The position numbers and the translations under genes were made by a program. 64,000 nucleotides of DNA from Oscillospiraceae bacterium (GTDB lineage: Bacteria > Bacillota_A > Clostridia > Oscillospirales > Oscillospiraceae). The DNA lies in the NCBI GenBank assembly GCA_017470325.1, contig JAFUES010000007.1, forward strand, positions 112,205 through 176,204. The letters run 5' to 3'. Position 1 is the first letter of the stretch, and each line of letters starts with the position of its first letter. The notes under the pieces were generated by a model, which saw only the letters and a program-made list of their open reading frames with translations, was not told the origin of the DNA and made no database searches. Shown in pieces: positions 14,074 through 21,827 of the stretch.

Positions 14074-15024
14074 ATGAAGAAACAAACATTCGCTCTTATT
14101 CTTGCGCTGCTCATGGCGCTTGCCCTGATGGCAGGCTGCGGGCAGAACAACCAGTCCCCCGCTGCTACTGCGGTACCCGCCGCTGAAACGCCCGCTGCCA
14201 CAGAGGCTCCCGCTGCCGAAGCCGCAGAGACGCCCGCCTCCTCCCAGGTGGCCGGCGCTGCGGACATGACCGCGGTGGAGGACGTAGTGGAGGACGGCAT
14301 GGTGCCGGTCTACGCGGAAAGCCTCAAGGAAGGCGTGTATCCCGTGGATATGAAATCCAGTTCCTCCATGTTCAAGGCCGACCGCTGCGAGCTGGTCGTC
14401 AAGGACGGCAAGCTGGAAGCTGTACTCTATATGAGCAGCGATTCCTACCGCTATATGTTTGCTGGTACTGCCGAACAAGCCGCGGCCGCCGACCCCTCCG
14501 ACTACATTTCCCTGGAGGAGCACGAGGACGCGCCCCACAGCTTCACCCTGCCCATCGAGGCTCTGGACGCCGGGGTGGAATGCGCCGCCTTCAGCGTCAA
14601 GAAGGAGCTGTGGTATGACCGCACCCTGCTGTTCCGGGCGGATTCCCTGCCTTTGGAGGCTTTCGATGAGAGCATGTTCACCACGGCGGAGAGTCTGGGT
14701 CTTTCGGACGGCATCTACACCGTGGAGGTAACGCTCACCGGCGGCTCCGGCAAAGCCTCGGTCCAGTCCCCTGCCCTGCTGACCGTGCAGAATGGCACAG
14801 CCATGGCGAAGATCGTTTGGGGCAGCTCTCACTATGACTATATGAAGATCGACGACGCACAGTATTTCCCGGTCAATACCGAGGGTAACTCCGCTTTTGA
14901 GATCCCGGTCTCGATCTTTGACCGGCCCATGCCCGTCATCGCCGATACCACAGCCATGAGCCAGCCCTACGAAATCGAGTACAGTCTGCTGTTCGACTCC
15001 TCCTCCATCGAGGCCGCAGCGTGA
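14074..15024 (+). CDS. Lipoprotein with two tandem homologous binding domains
   Basis: About 316 aa, signal peptide ending LMAGC, Ala/Pro/Thr linker to about residue 70, then two related beta-rich domains. Each opens with a DGxY/EGVYP-type strand and a long V-x-NG/KDGK strand, and carries a matching motif: SSDSYRYM in the first, SSHYDYM in the second. Each ends in an ALDAGVE/FDRPMP and ELWYDRTLLF/EIEYSLLF pattern. This resembles NEAT-like heme-binding folds of Gram-positive bacteria, but I am not certain of the family. Likely role: catching a tetrapyrrole or corrinoid and passing it to the substrate-binding protein encoded next. The start at 14074 is spaced best from AGGTGAT; ATG 14068 is an alternative. 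Confidence 0.72.
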   Translation: MKKQTFALILALLMALALMAGCGQNNQSPAATAVPAAETPAATEAPAAEAAETPASSQVAGAADMTAVEDVVEDGMVPVYAESLKEGVYPVDMKSSSSMFKADRCELVVKDGKLEAVLYMSSDSYRYMFAGTAEQAAAADPSDYISLEEHEDAPHSFTLPIEALDAGVECAAFSVKKELWYDRTLLFRADSLPLEAFDESMFTTAESLGLSDGIYTVEVTLTGGSGKASVQSPALLTVQNGTAMAKIVWGSSHYDYMKIDDAQYFPVNTEGNSAFEIPVSIFDRPMPVIADTTAMSQPYEIEYSLLFDSSSIEAAA

Positions 15025-16160
15025 GGGGCGGCAGAAAAAAACTGCATCTTACCGTCTGGCTGCTGATCCTCGCCCTGCTGCTTTCCGGCTGCGGCTCCTC
15101 TGCCGCGCCGGATTCCGCTGTCGCCGCCGAGATCATCGGGCACATGGAGCTTGTCTATGCCGACCAGTTCGCTGTGGACCGCTACAGTGACGGGACCAGT
15201 CTGATCACCATTGCCGGGACGGACCGCTTTCTGCTGCTGCCGTCCGGGGCGGAGATCCCGGAACATGACACAGACGCGGTCATCCTTCGGCAGCCGCTGG
15301 GAAACATCTATCTGGCCGCCTCCTCGGCCATGGATCTGTTCTTGCAGCTGGATGCTCTGGACCGGATCCGGATGACCAGCACCACGGAAGTCAACTGGGC
15401 CCTGCCGGAAGTCGTTTCCGCCATGGAGGACGGCTCTCTGCTCTATGCGGGGAAATACAGTGCGCCGGATTTTGAGCTGGTCCTGTCCCAAAACTGTGCG
15501 CTGGCCATTGAGAGCACCATGATCTACCACAGCCCGGAGATCCAGGAAAAGCTGGAGGATCTGGGCATCCCGGTACTGGTGGAGCGATCCAGCTATGAAT
15601 CCCATCCGCTGGGTCGGGTGGAATGGATCAAGTTGTATGGCCTCCTGCTGGGTCTTGAGGAGGAAGCGGACCGCTTTTTCGATGAGCAGATCCAATCCCT
15701 TGCTTCCCTAAGTGAGGACGAACCCTCAGGCAAGACCGTGGCCTTTTTCCACATCAACTCCACCGGTTCCGTCGTAGTGCGCAAGTCCGGCGACTATGTG
15801 GCAAAGATGATCGAGCTTGCCGGCGGGCAGTATGTATTTAACGACCTGGGCGGCGAAGACAACGCTCTTTCCACCGTCAATATGCAGATAGAGAGCTTCT
15901 ACGCCGGAGCCCGGGACGCGGACGTGCTGATCTACAACAGCACCATCGACGGAAGCCTGGATACCGTCGACCAGCTGCTGGCCAAGAGCGAGCTTCTGGC
16001 AGACTTCAGGGCCGTGCGAAACGGCGACGTCTGGTGCACCGGGCAGAACATGTTCCAGCAGAGCTCCGCCTCTGCCGGTATGATCGCGGATATCCACGCG
16101 GTCCTGAGCGGAGAGGCGGACGGCCGTGATGAACTGAACTTTTTGCATCGACTGAAATGA
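15021..16160 (+). CDS. Substrate-binding lipoprotein of a BtuF/FepB-type ABC importer
   Basis: 379 aa with a GTG start that overlaps the previous stop (GTGA). The signal peptide ends LLSGC. The mature part is a helical-backbone periplasmic-binding fold (Peripla_BP_2): AVILRQPLGNIYLAASSAMD, IRMTSTTEVNW, VLVERSSYESHPLGRVEW, MIELAGGQYVFNDLGG and VLIYNSTIDGS. It delivers cobalamin, heme or an iron chelate to the permease that follows. Control by a B12 riboswitch argues for a corrinoid or precursor. Confidence 0.88.
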   Translation: MRGGRKKLHLTVWLLILALLLSGCGSSAAPDSAVAAEIIGHMELVYADQFAVDRYSDGTSLITIAGTDRFLLLPSGAEIPEHDTDAVILRQPLGNIYLAASSAMDLFLQLDALDRIRMTSTTEVNWALPEVVSAMEDGSLLYAGKYSAPDFELVLSQNCALAIESTMIYHSPEIQEKLEDLGIPVLVERSSYESHPLGRVEWIKLYGLLLGLEEEADRFFDEQIQSLASLSEDEPSGKTVAFFHINSTGSVVVRKSGDYVAKMIELAGGQYVFNDLGGEDNALSTVNMQIESFYAGARDADVLIYNSTIDGSLDTVDQLLAKSELLADFRAVRNGDVWCTGQNMFQQSSASAGMIADIHAVLSGEADGRDELNFLHRLK

Positions 16161-16172
16161 CGGGAGAACGCC

Positions 16173-17192
16173 ATGGAGCGTAAACAGAGAAAACGCTATA
16201 TCGTCTGCTTCTGCGCCTTGGCAGCCCTGCTGCTTCTGCTGCTGTTCTTGAACACCGTGGTCGGCAGTACGCGACTCACCGCCGCAGCGGTATTCGACGC
16301 GCTTTTGGGCCGCGGCGACGAAGCCGCCCGCAGCATTGTGCGGAACATCCGCCTGCCCCGTCTGCTGGCCGCCGCGCTGCTGGGCGGCGCGCTGTCGGTG
16401 GCCGGCTTTCAATTGCAGACCTTTTTCGCCAATCCCATTGCCGGGCCCTTTGTGCTGGGTATCTCCTCCGGGGCGAAGCTGGTGGTGGCTCTGACCATGA
16501 TCTACTGTATGGCCCACGGCATCCTGCTCCACTCCGTCGGCATGATCCTGGCGGCCTTTATCGGGGCCATGCTCTCCATGGGCGTCGTCCTGCTGGCCTC
16601 CGGGAAGCTGCGTAGTATGGCGCTGCTGATCGTCTGCGGCGTCATGATCGGCTATATCTGCACCGCCATCACCGATATCGTGGTGACCTTTGCGGATGAC
16701 TCCAATATTGTGAATCTGCACAACTGGTCCCTGGGCAGCTTCTCCGGCATGAGCTGGGGCAGCCTGCGCGCCGCCGCCATCACCGTGCTGATCGCCCTGA
16801 TTTTCAGCTTTTTGCTGTCCAAACCCATGAACGCCTATCAGCTGGGCGAGGGCTACGCCCGGAGCATGGGCGTGAACATCCGGCGCTTTCGCATAGCGCT
16901 GATCCTGCTGTCCAGCGTACTGGCCGCCACCGTCACCGCCTTTGCCGGACCCATCTCCTTTGTGGGCATCGCGGTGCCGCACCTGGTGAAGAGCCTGTTT
17001 CGCTCCTCCCGGCCCATTCTAATGCTGCCCGCCTGTTTCCTGGGCGGCGGCGTCTTCTGTGTGTTCTGCGATCTGATCGCCCGTACGCTGTTCGCTCCCA
17101 CGGAGCTGAGCATCAGCTCGGTGACGGCGGTGTTCGGTGCGCCGGTGGTGATCTGGATGCTGCTCACCCGCCGCAGCCGGCGGGCGCAGTGA
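16173..17192 (+). CDS. FecCD/BtuC-family permease
   Basis: 339 aa with about ten membrane segments. Family blocks include RNIRLPRLLAAALLGGALSV, GFQLQTFFANPIAGPFVLG, the EAA-like coupling region LGEGYARSMGVNIRRFR, and GPISFVGIAVPHLVKSLF. It forms the homodimeric channel of a metal-chelate or vitamin B12 importer. GGAGAACGCC precedes the ATG; it sits 12 bases after the binding protein. Confidence 0.93.
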   Translation: MERKQRKRYIVCFCALAALLLLLLFLNTVVGSTRLTAAAVFDALLGRGDEAARSIVRNIRLPRLLAAALLGGALSVAGFQLQTFFANPIAGPFVLGISSGAKLVVALTMIYCMAHGILLHSVGMILAAFIGAMLSMGVVLLASGKLRSMALLIVCGVMIGYICTAITDIVVTFADDSNIVNLHNWSLGSFSGMSWGSLRAAAITVLIALIFSFLLSKPMNAYQLGEGYARSMGVNIRRFRIALILLSSVLAATVTAFAGPISFVGIAVPHLVKSLFRSSRPILMLPACFLGGGVFCVFCDLIARTLFAPTELSISSVTAVFGAPVVIWMLLTRRSRRAQ

Positions 17193-17202
17193 GGAGGGGC
17201 CT

Positions 17203-17955
17203 ATGAAGACTGCGAGTATTCGGACCCAAGCCCTGACCATCGGTTACGAGGGGCAGACCGTTGTGGAAAACATCGAACTGCAGGCTTACCCCGGGCAGAT
17301 CATCAGCGTCCTGGGTCCAAACGGGGCCGGAAAAACCACGCTGATCAGGACCCTGATGGGCCAGCTGCCGCCGATTTGCGGCCGGATCGAATTGGGCGGC
17401 ACGCCGCTTTCCGATCTGTCTGACCGGCAGGTCGCCTCCAGTCTGGCCGTGGTCCTGACGGAGAGACCGGAGCCGGAGCTGATGCGCTGCAAAGAGCTGG
17501 TGGCCCTGGGCCGCTATCCTTATACCGGGCGGCTGGGACTTCTCTCCGCCGAGGATTGGCAAAAGGTGGAGGGGGCCATGGCTCTGGTAGGCGTCTCGGA
17601 GCTGGCCGATCGGGATTTTGACCGGATCAGCGACGGGCAGCGCCAGCGGGTGCTGCTGGCCCGGGCCATCTGTCAGGAACCGGAGGTGCTGATCCTGGAC
17701 GAGCCCACCTCCTATCTGGATCTGAAGCACAAGCTGGAGTTCATGCAGCTGCTGAAGCGGCTGTCCCGGGAGCGGGATCTGGCCGTGCTCATGTCCATCC
17801 ATGAGCTGACGCTGGCCAGGAACTACTCCGATGAGGTCGTCTGCCTCCGCGACGGCCGCGTGGACCGTTCCGGCCCTGCCGGAGAAGTCCTCACCGCGGA
17901 CTATGTAGAACAATTGTTCGACCTCTCCCCCGGCAGTGCGAAAATGTTTTTGTAA
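17203..17955 (+). CDS. BtuD/FecE-family ABC ATPase
   Basis: 250 aa. Walker A is GPNGAGKTTL, Q-loop region VLTERPEPELM, Walker B VLILDEPTSYLD, H-loop LMSIHELTLAR. The signature is ISDGQRQRV, with Asp in the second position of the usual SGGQ, a variation common in FecE-type ATPases. It powers the importer; last gene of the riboswitch operon. Confidence 0.93.
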   Translation: MKTASIRTQALTIGYEGQTVVENIELQAYPGQIISVLGPNGAGKTTLIRTLMGQLPPICGRIELGGTPLSDLSDRQVASSLAVVLTERPEPELMRCKELVALGRYPYTGRLGLLSAEDWQKVEGAMALVGVSELADRDFDRISDGQRQRVLLARAICQEPEVLILDEPTSYLDLKHKLEFMQLLKRLSRERDLAVLMSIHELTLARNYSDEVVCLRDGRVDRSGPAGEVLTADYVEQLFDLSPGSAKMFL

Positions 17956-17980
17956 GATAATCATTATATGGGCAAAGAAC

Positions 17981-18014
17981 GAAGGAGGAGCATCCAGGCG
18001 GATGCTCCTCCTTC
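17981..18014 (+). terminator. Perfect 15-bp hairpin at the operon end
   Basis: Arms 17981-17995 and 18000-18014, loop AGGC. No T run follows on the plus strand, so it may act as an mRNA 3' stabiliser as much as a terminator. Confidence 0.6.
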
Positions 18015-18138
18015 AGCGTCGGGAATAATAGAAGTATTAAAATTTATCTTTTAACTGTATTTCATCAATTGCTTACATTAAATGCAATCGAAAAAGTGGA
18101 TACATTGTTGCTGCCCATCTATCCCGCCAAAACGGAAG

Positions 18139-18897
18139 TTATCGTTTCTTCGCTATGAGAATTGGCTGATAAAAGTTTGTCTCCTGTGGGAATTTCCACA
18201 CCACTTCACTGCAACCATGATCCAGAAGTTTATTTGTTAGTTCCTCTCTGCGTGTTGCTCTGTATTCACATTCAAATTTGCTTATCTGGAGCTCAGCTTC
18301 GTCGTCTATGATATACTGCGTCAAGCGATAGTTATCCCCGCTCCAGATCCACGTTTGGAATGAAACGCGCTGTCCACTTTCCGTTTTATGAATATAGGGA
18401 GGAGAGTACGGCGGTTTTCCAACCAGAAGGCTATCATAATCTCTGATGCTGGCTACAAAGATTCCACCCGATCTGATTTGATCGGTGATACTTCTGACAG
18501 CAGATTCCAAAGCATCGGATGTAAGCATATGCGGCAAAGCGTTGTCCATAGCAATCACAATATCAAAAGATTCTGAGAAAGACTTGGATAAGGCGCAAAA
18601 ATCTGCATGCTCGAACCGGATTTTAACACCGCTTTTCCGGGCACGCTCAGCGGCTTCGGCAAGCTCTCCATCACTGATATCTGATGCAGTCACATGATAG
18701 CCGACAGCAGCCAAGCCAATCGCTTGTGTTCCGATCCCACATGCGCAGTCAAGAATCCTCGCTGTTTTGTCGAAACCGTTATCTGAAAAGAGTTTACTCA
18801 GAATCAAAGCCTGCTCATGTGTTGTTGCTTCCCAATCGAGAAACAGCTTGTCATACTGAGGCGCCATATTATCATAAAAGGTTTGTGTAATATCCAT
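18139..18897 (-). CDS. Class I SAM-dependent methyltransferase
   Basis: 252 aa. The Rossmann motif I is ILDCACGIGTQAIGLA, with VTASDISDGELAEA (motif II, acidic residue), FEHADFCAL and FDIVIAMDNALPHM. It belongs to the UbiE/COQ5-like small-molecule methyltransferases; the substrate is unknown. The gene is clearly richer in A+T and in codons such as ATA, TTT and AAA than its neighbours, and it stands alone between two unrelated transcription units, so it may be a recent acquisition. Confidence 0.85.
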   Translation of the reverse strand: MDITQTFYDNMAPQYDKLFLDWEATTHEQALILSKLFSDNGFDKTARILDCACGIGTQAIGLAAVGYHVTASDISDGELAEAAERARKSGVKIRFEHADFCALSKSFSESFDIVIAMDNALPHMLTSDALESAVRSITDQIRSGGIFVASIRDYDSLLVGKPPYSPPYIHKTESGQRVSFQTWIWSGDNYRLTQYIIDDEAELQISKFECEYRATRREELTNKLLDHGCSEVVWKFPQETNFYQPILIAKKR

Positions 18898-18955
18898 AGC
18901 TTTACTCCTTAGATCATATAGGGTTCATCCTTCGCCGTCGGTATTCTGTTTGGAA

Positions 18956-21325
18956 TCAAAAGCTCCTGTACTTGGCGGTGCGGCCGAAGTAACGCAGGGC
19001 TTCCTCGTCACTGGCATAGAAGGTGAACAGCAATTGGTCTGTGGTGAAGTCGATCCAATCCCGATCGGTAAAGTAGCCCCGCAGGGTCTCAACATGCTTC
19101 GTCCAGCCGCTGAGCGAGTAGTTCCAGCGCTGGGTGTCCCGTTCCATCTCCGGCTCCACCGTCGCCGCAAAGCGGTCCACCAGCTCCAGGACATGCTCGT
19201 TGGACAGCACGTCCCGGCCCAGTTGTGCATAACGGCTGAACACCTTGTCCCGAAACTCCGGGTTCCAGGACAGGCTCTTGATAAGCGGCGGGATGTCCGC
19301 TCCCGCGTTGTTCACTTCTGTGAGCATCCCATAGAAGCTGCCGCCGATCCAATCAAAGGACCAATCAAGATCGTAGAAGACGAAGTCCCAACGGCCGTCT
19401 CCCTCATAGGAACGATACAGGCGCAGGTTGCCCTGGGTATCGGTATTGGCGCAGTAGCCCTCCAGCAAAAACCAGTCGATGAGGCCGTCCACATCGATCT
19501 GTTCACAGATATACCGGTAGGTATCCGGGTCGTTCATATCGCCGGTCCAGCCCAGTTCCACCAACGGGTAGAAGGGCGTATCCATGTTCACAGGGCACTT
19601 GTTGACCTCCACGCTGTCTTTGCTCACGCCGGTGTGGCTTGCGTAAAACTGGCGCGTGATGCCCTCTTTCAGGTTGTACAGGCCCCAGTACTGCCCATTC
19701 ACATACAGCGCACAGTAGCGGCTGGCCTGGGTGTATACCGCATCGCTGGCTTCCAGGCACAGGGCCTGGCACAGCTCATTGCGGAAGAAGGCTCTGGAAT
19801 AGTCCTGCCCTGCTCGGATGGACAACTCGTCGATGGGGACTGCTCCATTGCCAAAAACATCGCAGGTCAGTTCCCCGCCATAGCGGCCGGAGAAGCTCAC
19901 GTTCATGCTTCTTTTCGCACGGGACAGGCTGGTCCAGCCCGCCAGCTCCCACTCGCCGTCCTGGCTGAAGATCTCTTCCTTTCCGTCGTAGAAGGATAGA
20001 TTGACCGGGACAGTCGCCCCCTTCAACGGGGCATAATAGATCATCGCCCAGCGGCCCGGCTCGTCTGTGGCCAAGCTCAGCACCGGCACGGTGTGTCCCT
20101 CGTTCATGATATAGCTGAAGCTGGCCGGGCGGCTGAGCACCGCCCCTTCTTCCAGGGCAACGGCGCGGATGACGCAGGTCTGACTGACGGAGATCGGGCC
20201 GTCGTAGCGGGTCGATTCCTGTGTCGGCAGGCTGCCGTCGGTGGTGTAATAGATCTCGCCCGTGCTGAACAGCTCTACCTGAAGCGTATCCGCATCCTCG
20301 TAAGCACCGGGCGGCGTCAGCGCTGCCGGTTTGTCGGAGACACGCCGAGATCCGCCGGCGTTTTCCATTCCGGGACTGGGCTCGTTGAAGTAGAAGAAGC
20401 CAGCTCTCTCCGGGCTGCGGCCCATACTCCCCTCAATGGGGATCTCATGGAGGCTGACCCAGTCCGCCAGTGTCCCGGAGGGGTCGAAAAGATACACCTG
20501 CTCGCTGACGGCGTTCAGGGAAAAGCCGGTGTTTGTCCAGGAGATATCGTCATCCTCATTGCAGCGGATGACCAGCAACTCTCCCGGCTCAAGCGTCTGC
20601 TCGGGAAAAGCCCAGCGCTTCGGCTTATCCAGATCATCGCTGAGAGTCCAGCCGGCCAAGGCAAGGGGCTCCGACGAATTGTTGCGCAGCTCCACCCAGT
20701 CGCACAGGCTGTACTCCACATAGTGGGCCTTGTTGGAGACCATGACCTCCCAAATGCACAGATCCTCCGGCGTCTTCCGCCCCGTCGCGTATGCCTCGTA
20801 GCCAGCGGTACTGTTCTCGTACCCTGGGCTGATCCAAGGCGTCTCGGTAAAGCTGCCGTCCTCCTGCCGGATCAGGGAATCGTCCGCTCTGGTATCCTGG
20901 CACAAGGCCTTATCCTGCACCTGTCCCGCCGGGTCTACAAGATAGAGCGTCTCCCCCTGAGAGAGGGAAAAGCTGCCCTTATCCAGCGGCACCAGCAGCA
21001 CGCCGCCCGGCTCCAGACTTTGTCCCGGGAGGCTCTGACCGGTCCCGCCCTGCTTGTCCGTCAACTGCCAGCCGCTCAGATCCAGGGTTTCGCCGGAGCA
21101 GTTCTCCAGCTCCGCCCAGTCCGGGAAAGTGGGAGCCAGGGCAGAGGCCTTGTTCTTGACCATCATTTCCGAGATGCGCAGCAGCCCGCTGTAGTCTACG
21201 GCAGGCTCCGCTTCCGGCGTCGGCTCCGGATCCGTCAGGCCGCTCTCCCCGCAACCGGTCAGCAGCAGGCACAGCAACAACAGCGGCAGAACTTGCCTGA
21301 TTCTCTTTTTCAGCATTTCTTTCAT
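18956..21325 (-). CDS. Lipoprotein with two lamin-tail domains and a CotH kinase domain
   Basis: About 789 aa. Signal peptide ending LLTGC. Domain order: lamin-tail domain 1 (LRISEMMVKNKASALAPTFP, DLSGWQLTD), lamin-tail domain 2 (IWEVMVSNKAHYV, LALAGWTLSD), a chitobiase C-terminal-type domain (GEIYYTTDGSLPT), then CotH. CotH residues include KRSMNVSF, IRAGQDYSRAFFRNELC, YVNGQYWGLYNLKEGI and FYDLDWSFDW, i.e. the Lys/Glu and DLD positions of these atypical kinases. CotH family members phosphorylate secreted proteins. A paralogue of the same architecture lies at 33418-35817. Start uncertain between 21340 and 21325. Confidence 0.87.
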   Translation of the reverse strand: MKEMLKKRIRQVLPLLLLCLLLTGCGESGLTDPEPTPEAEPAVDYSGLLRISEMMVKNKASALAPTFPDWAELENCSGETLDLSGWQLTDKQGGTGQSLPGQSLEPGGVLLVPLDKGSFSLSQGETLYLVDPAGQVQDKALCQDTRADDSLIRQEDGSFTETPWISPGYENSTAGYEAYATGRKTPEDLCIWEVMVSNKAHYVEYSLCDWVELRNNSSEPLALAGWTLSDDLDKPKRWAFPEQTLEPGELLVIRCNEDDDISWTNTGFSLNAVSEQVYLFDPSGTLADWVSLHEIPIEGSMGRSPERAGFFYFNEPSPGMENAGGSRRVSDKPAALTPPGAYEDADTLQVELFSTGEIYYTTDGSLPTQESTRYDGPISVSQTCVIRAVALEEGAVLSRPASFSYIMNEGHTVPVLSLATDEPGRWAMIYYAPLKGATVPVNLSFYDGKEEIFSQDGEWELAGWTSLSRAKRSMNVSFSGRYGGELTCDVFGNGAVPIDELSIRAGQDYSRAFFRNELCQALCLEASDAVYTQASRYCALYVNGQYWGLYNLKEGITRQFYASHTGVSKDSVEVNKCPVNMDTPFYPLVELGWTGDMNDPDTYRYICEQIDVDGLIDWFLLEGYCANTDTQGNLRLYRSYEGDGRWDFVFYDLDWSFDWIGGSFYGMLTEVNNAGADIPPLIKSLSWNPEFRDKVFSRYAQLGRDVLSNEHVLELVDRFAATVEPEMERDTQRWNYSLSGWTKHVETLRGYFTDRDWIDFTTDQLLFTFYASDEEALRYFGRTAKYRSF

Positions 21326-21340
21326 ATCATTTCCATCCAT

Positions 21341-21360
21341 AACCGGATCGTTTCCGGTTG
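21341..21360 (-). promoter_or_regulatory. Leader hairpin immediately before the CotH gene
   Basis: AACCGGA and TCCGGTT, 7 bp, loop TCGTT, centred within 30 bases of the start codon. A possible promoter (TTGATT, 17 bases, TAAAAT on the minus strand) is upstream near 21410-21380. It may affect translation. Confidence 0.45.
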
Positions 21361-21485
21361 CCTAGTTGTTGTTAATGTAGAGTTATTTTATCATACAATG
21401 ACTTTATAATCAAACCATTCGCTTCTTCTTGCATTGATTATGATTTACCAGTGTTTGAACTTATTAAGAGTTTGCATGGGGTAGT

Positions 21486-21533
21486 GCAGGAGGGGATGGG
21501 CTTCCCCTCCTGCTTATTTGAGCGAAGCGGATC
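21486..21533 (-). repeat. Dispersed hairpin repeat, copy B
   Basis: An 11-bp stem (21486-21496/21503-21513) is followed on the plus strand by ATTTGAGCGAAGCGGATC (21516-21533), identical to the motif of copy A at 12335-12352. It lies 3' of tRNA-Leu(TAG) and its terminator. Confidence 0.75.
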
Positions 21534-21553
21534 ACTGCCCGCCAAAGGCGGAC

Positions 21554-21593
21554 CACCAAAAAAAGGCTTCCTTTCGGAAGCCTTTTTTTGGTG
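21554..21593 (-). terminator. Terminator overlapping the 3' end of tRNA-Leu(TAG)
   Basis: 18-bp perfect stem, arms 21554-21571 and 21576-21593, loop TTTC. As at tRNA-Arg, one arm includes the tRNA CACCA end. Confidence 0.88.
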
Positions 21594-21673
21594 CGGGTAT
21601 GGGGATTTGAACCCCAACGCCTCTCGGCACAAGAACCTAAATCTTGCATGTCTGCCAATTTCATCATACCCGC
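21589..21673 (-). tRNA. tRNA-Leu (anticodon TAG)
   Basis: 85 bases, class II, acceptor GCGGGTA/TACCCGC, encoded CCA. Anticodon arm AAGATTTAGGTTCTT gives TAG. Confidence 0.95.
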
Positions 21674-21681
21674 GGATATGG

Positions 21682-21713
21682 AAAAAGCCTATCGCTCTCG
21701 CAATAGGCTTTTT
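21682..21713 (-). terminator. Terminator between tRNA-Gly and tRNA-Leu
   Basis: AAAAAGCCTAT (21682-21692) and ATAGGCTTTTT (21703-21713), directly after the CCA of tRNA-Gly. Confidence 0.85.
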
Positions 21714-21714
21714 A

Positions 21715-21790
21715 TGGAGCGGGCAACGAGGCTCGAACTCGCTACCTCCACCTTGGCAAGGTGGCGCTCTACCGGATGAGCTATGCCCGC
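21715..21790 (-). tRNA. tRNA-Gly (anticodon GCC)
   Basis: 76 bases, acceptor GCGGGCA/TGCCCGC, encoded CCA. Anticodon arm CACCTTGCCAAGGTG gives GCC. Confidence 0.96.
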
Positions 21791-21827
21791 GTCAGCAGTA
21801 GCTATTCTACCACAAAACGCGAACTTG

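Noticed and set aside
14074..15024. Confident NEAT-domain assignment
   Set aside because: The strand pattern and Tyr motif are suggestive, but the classic NEAT SxxxxY/YxxxY signature is not clear by eye.
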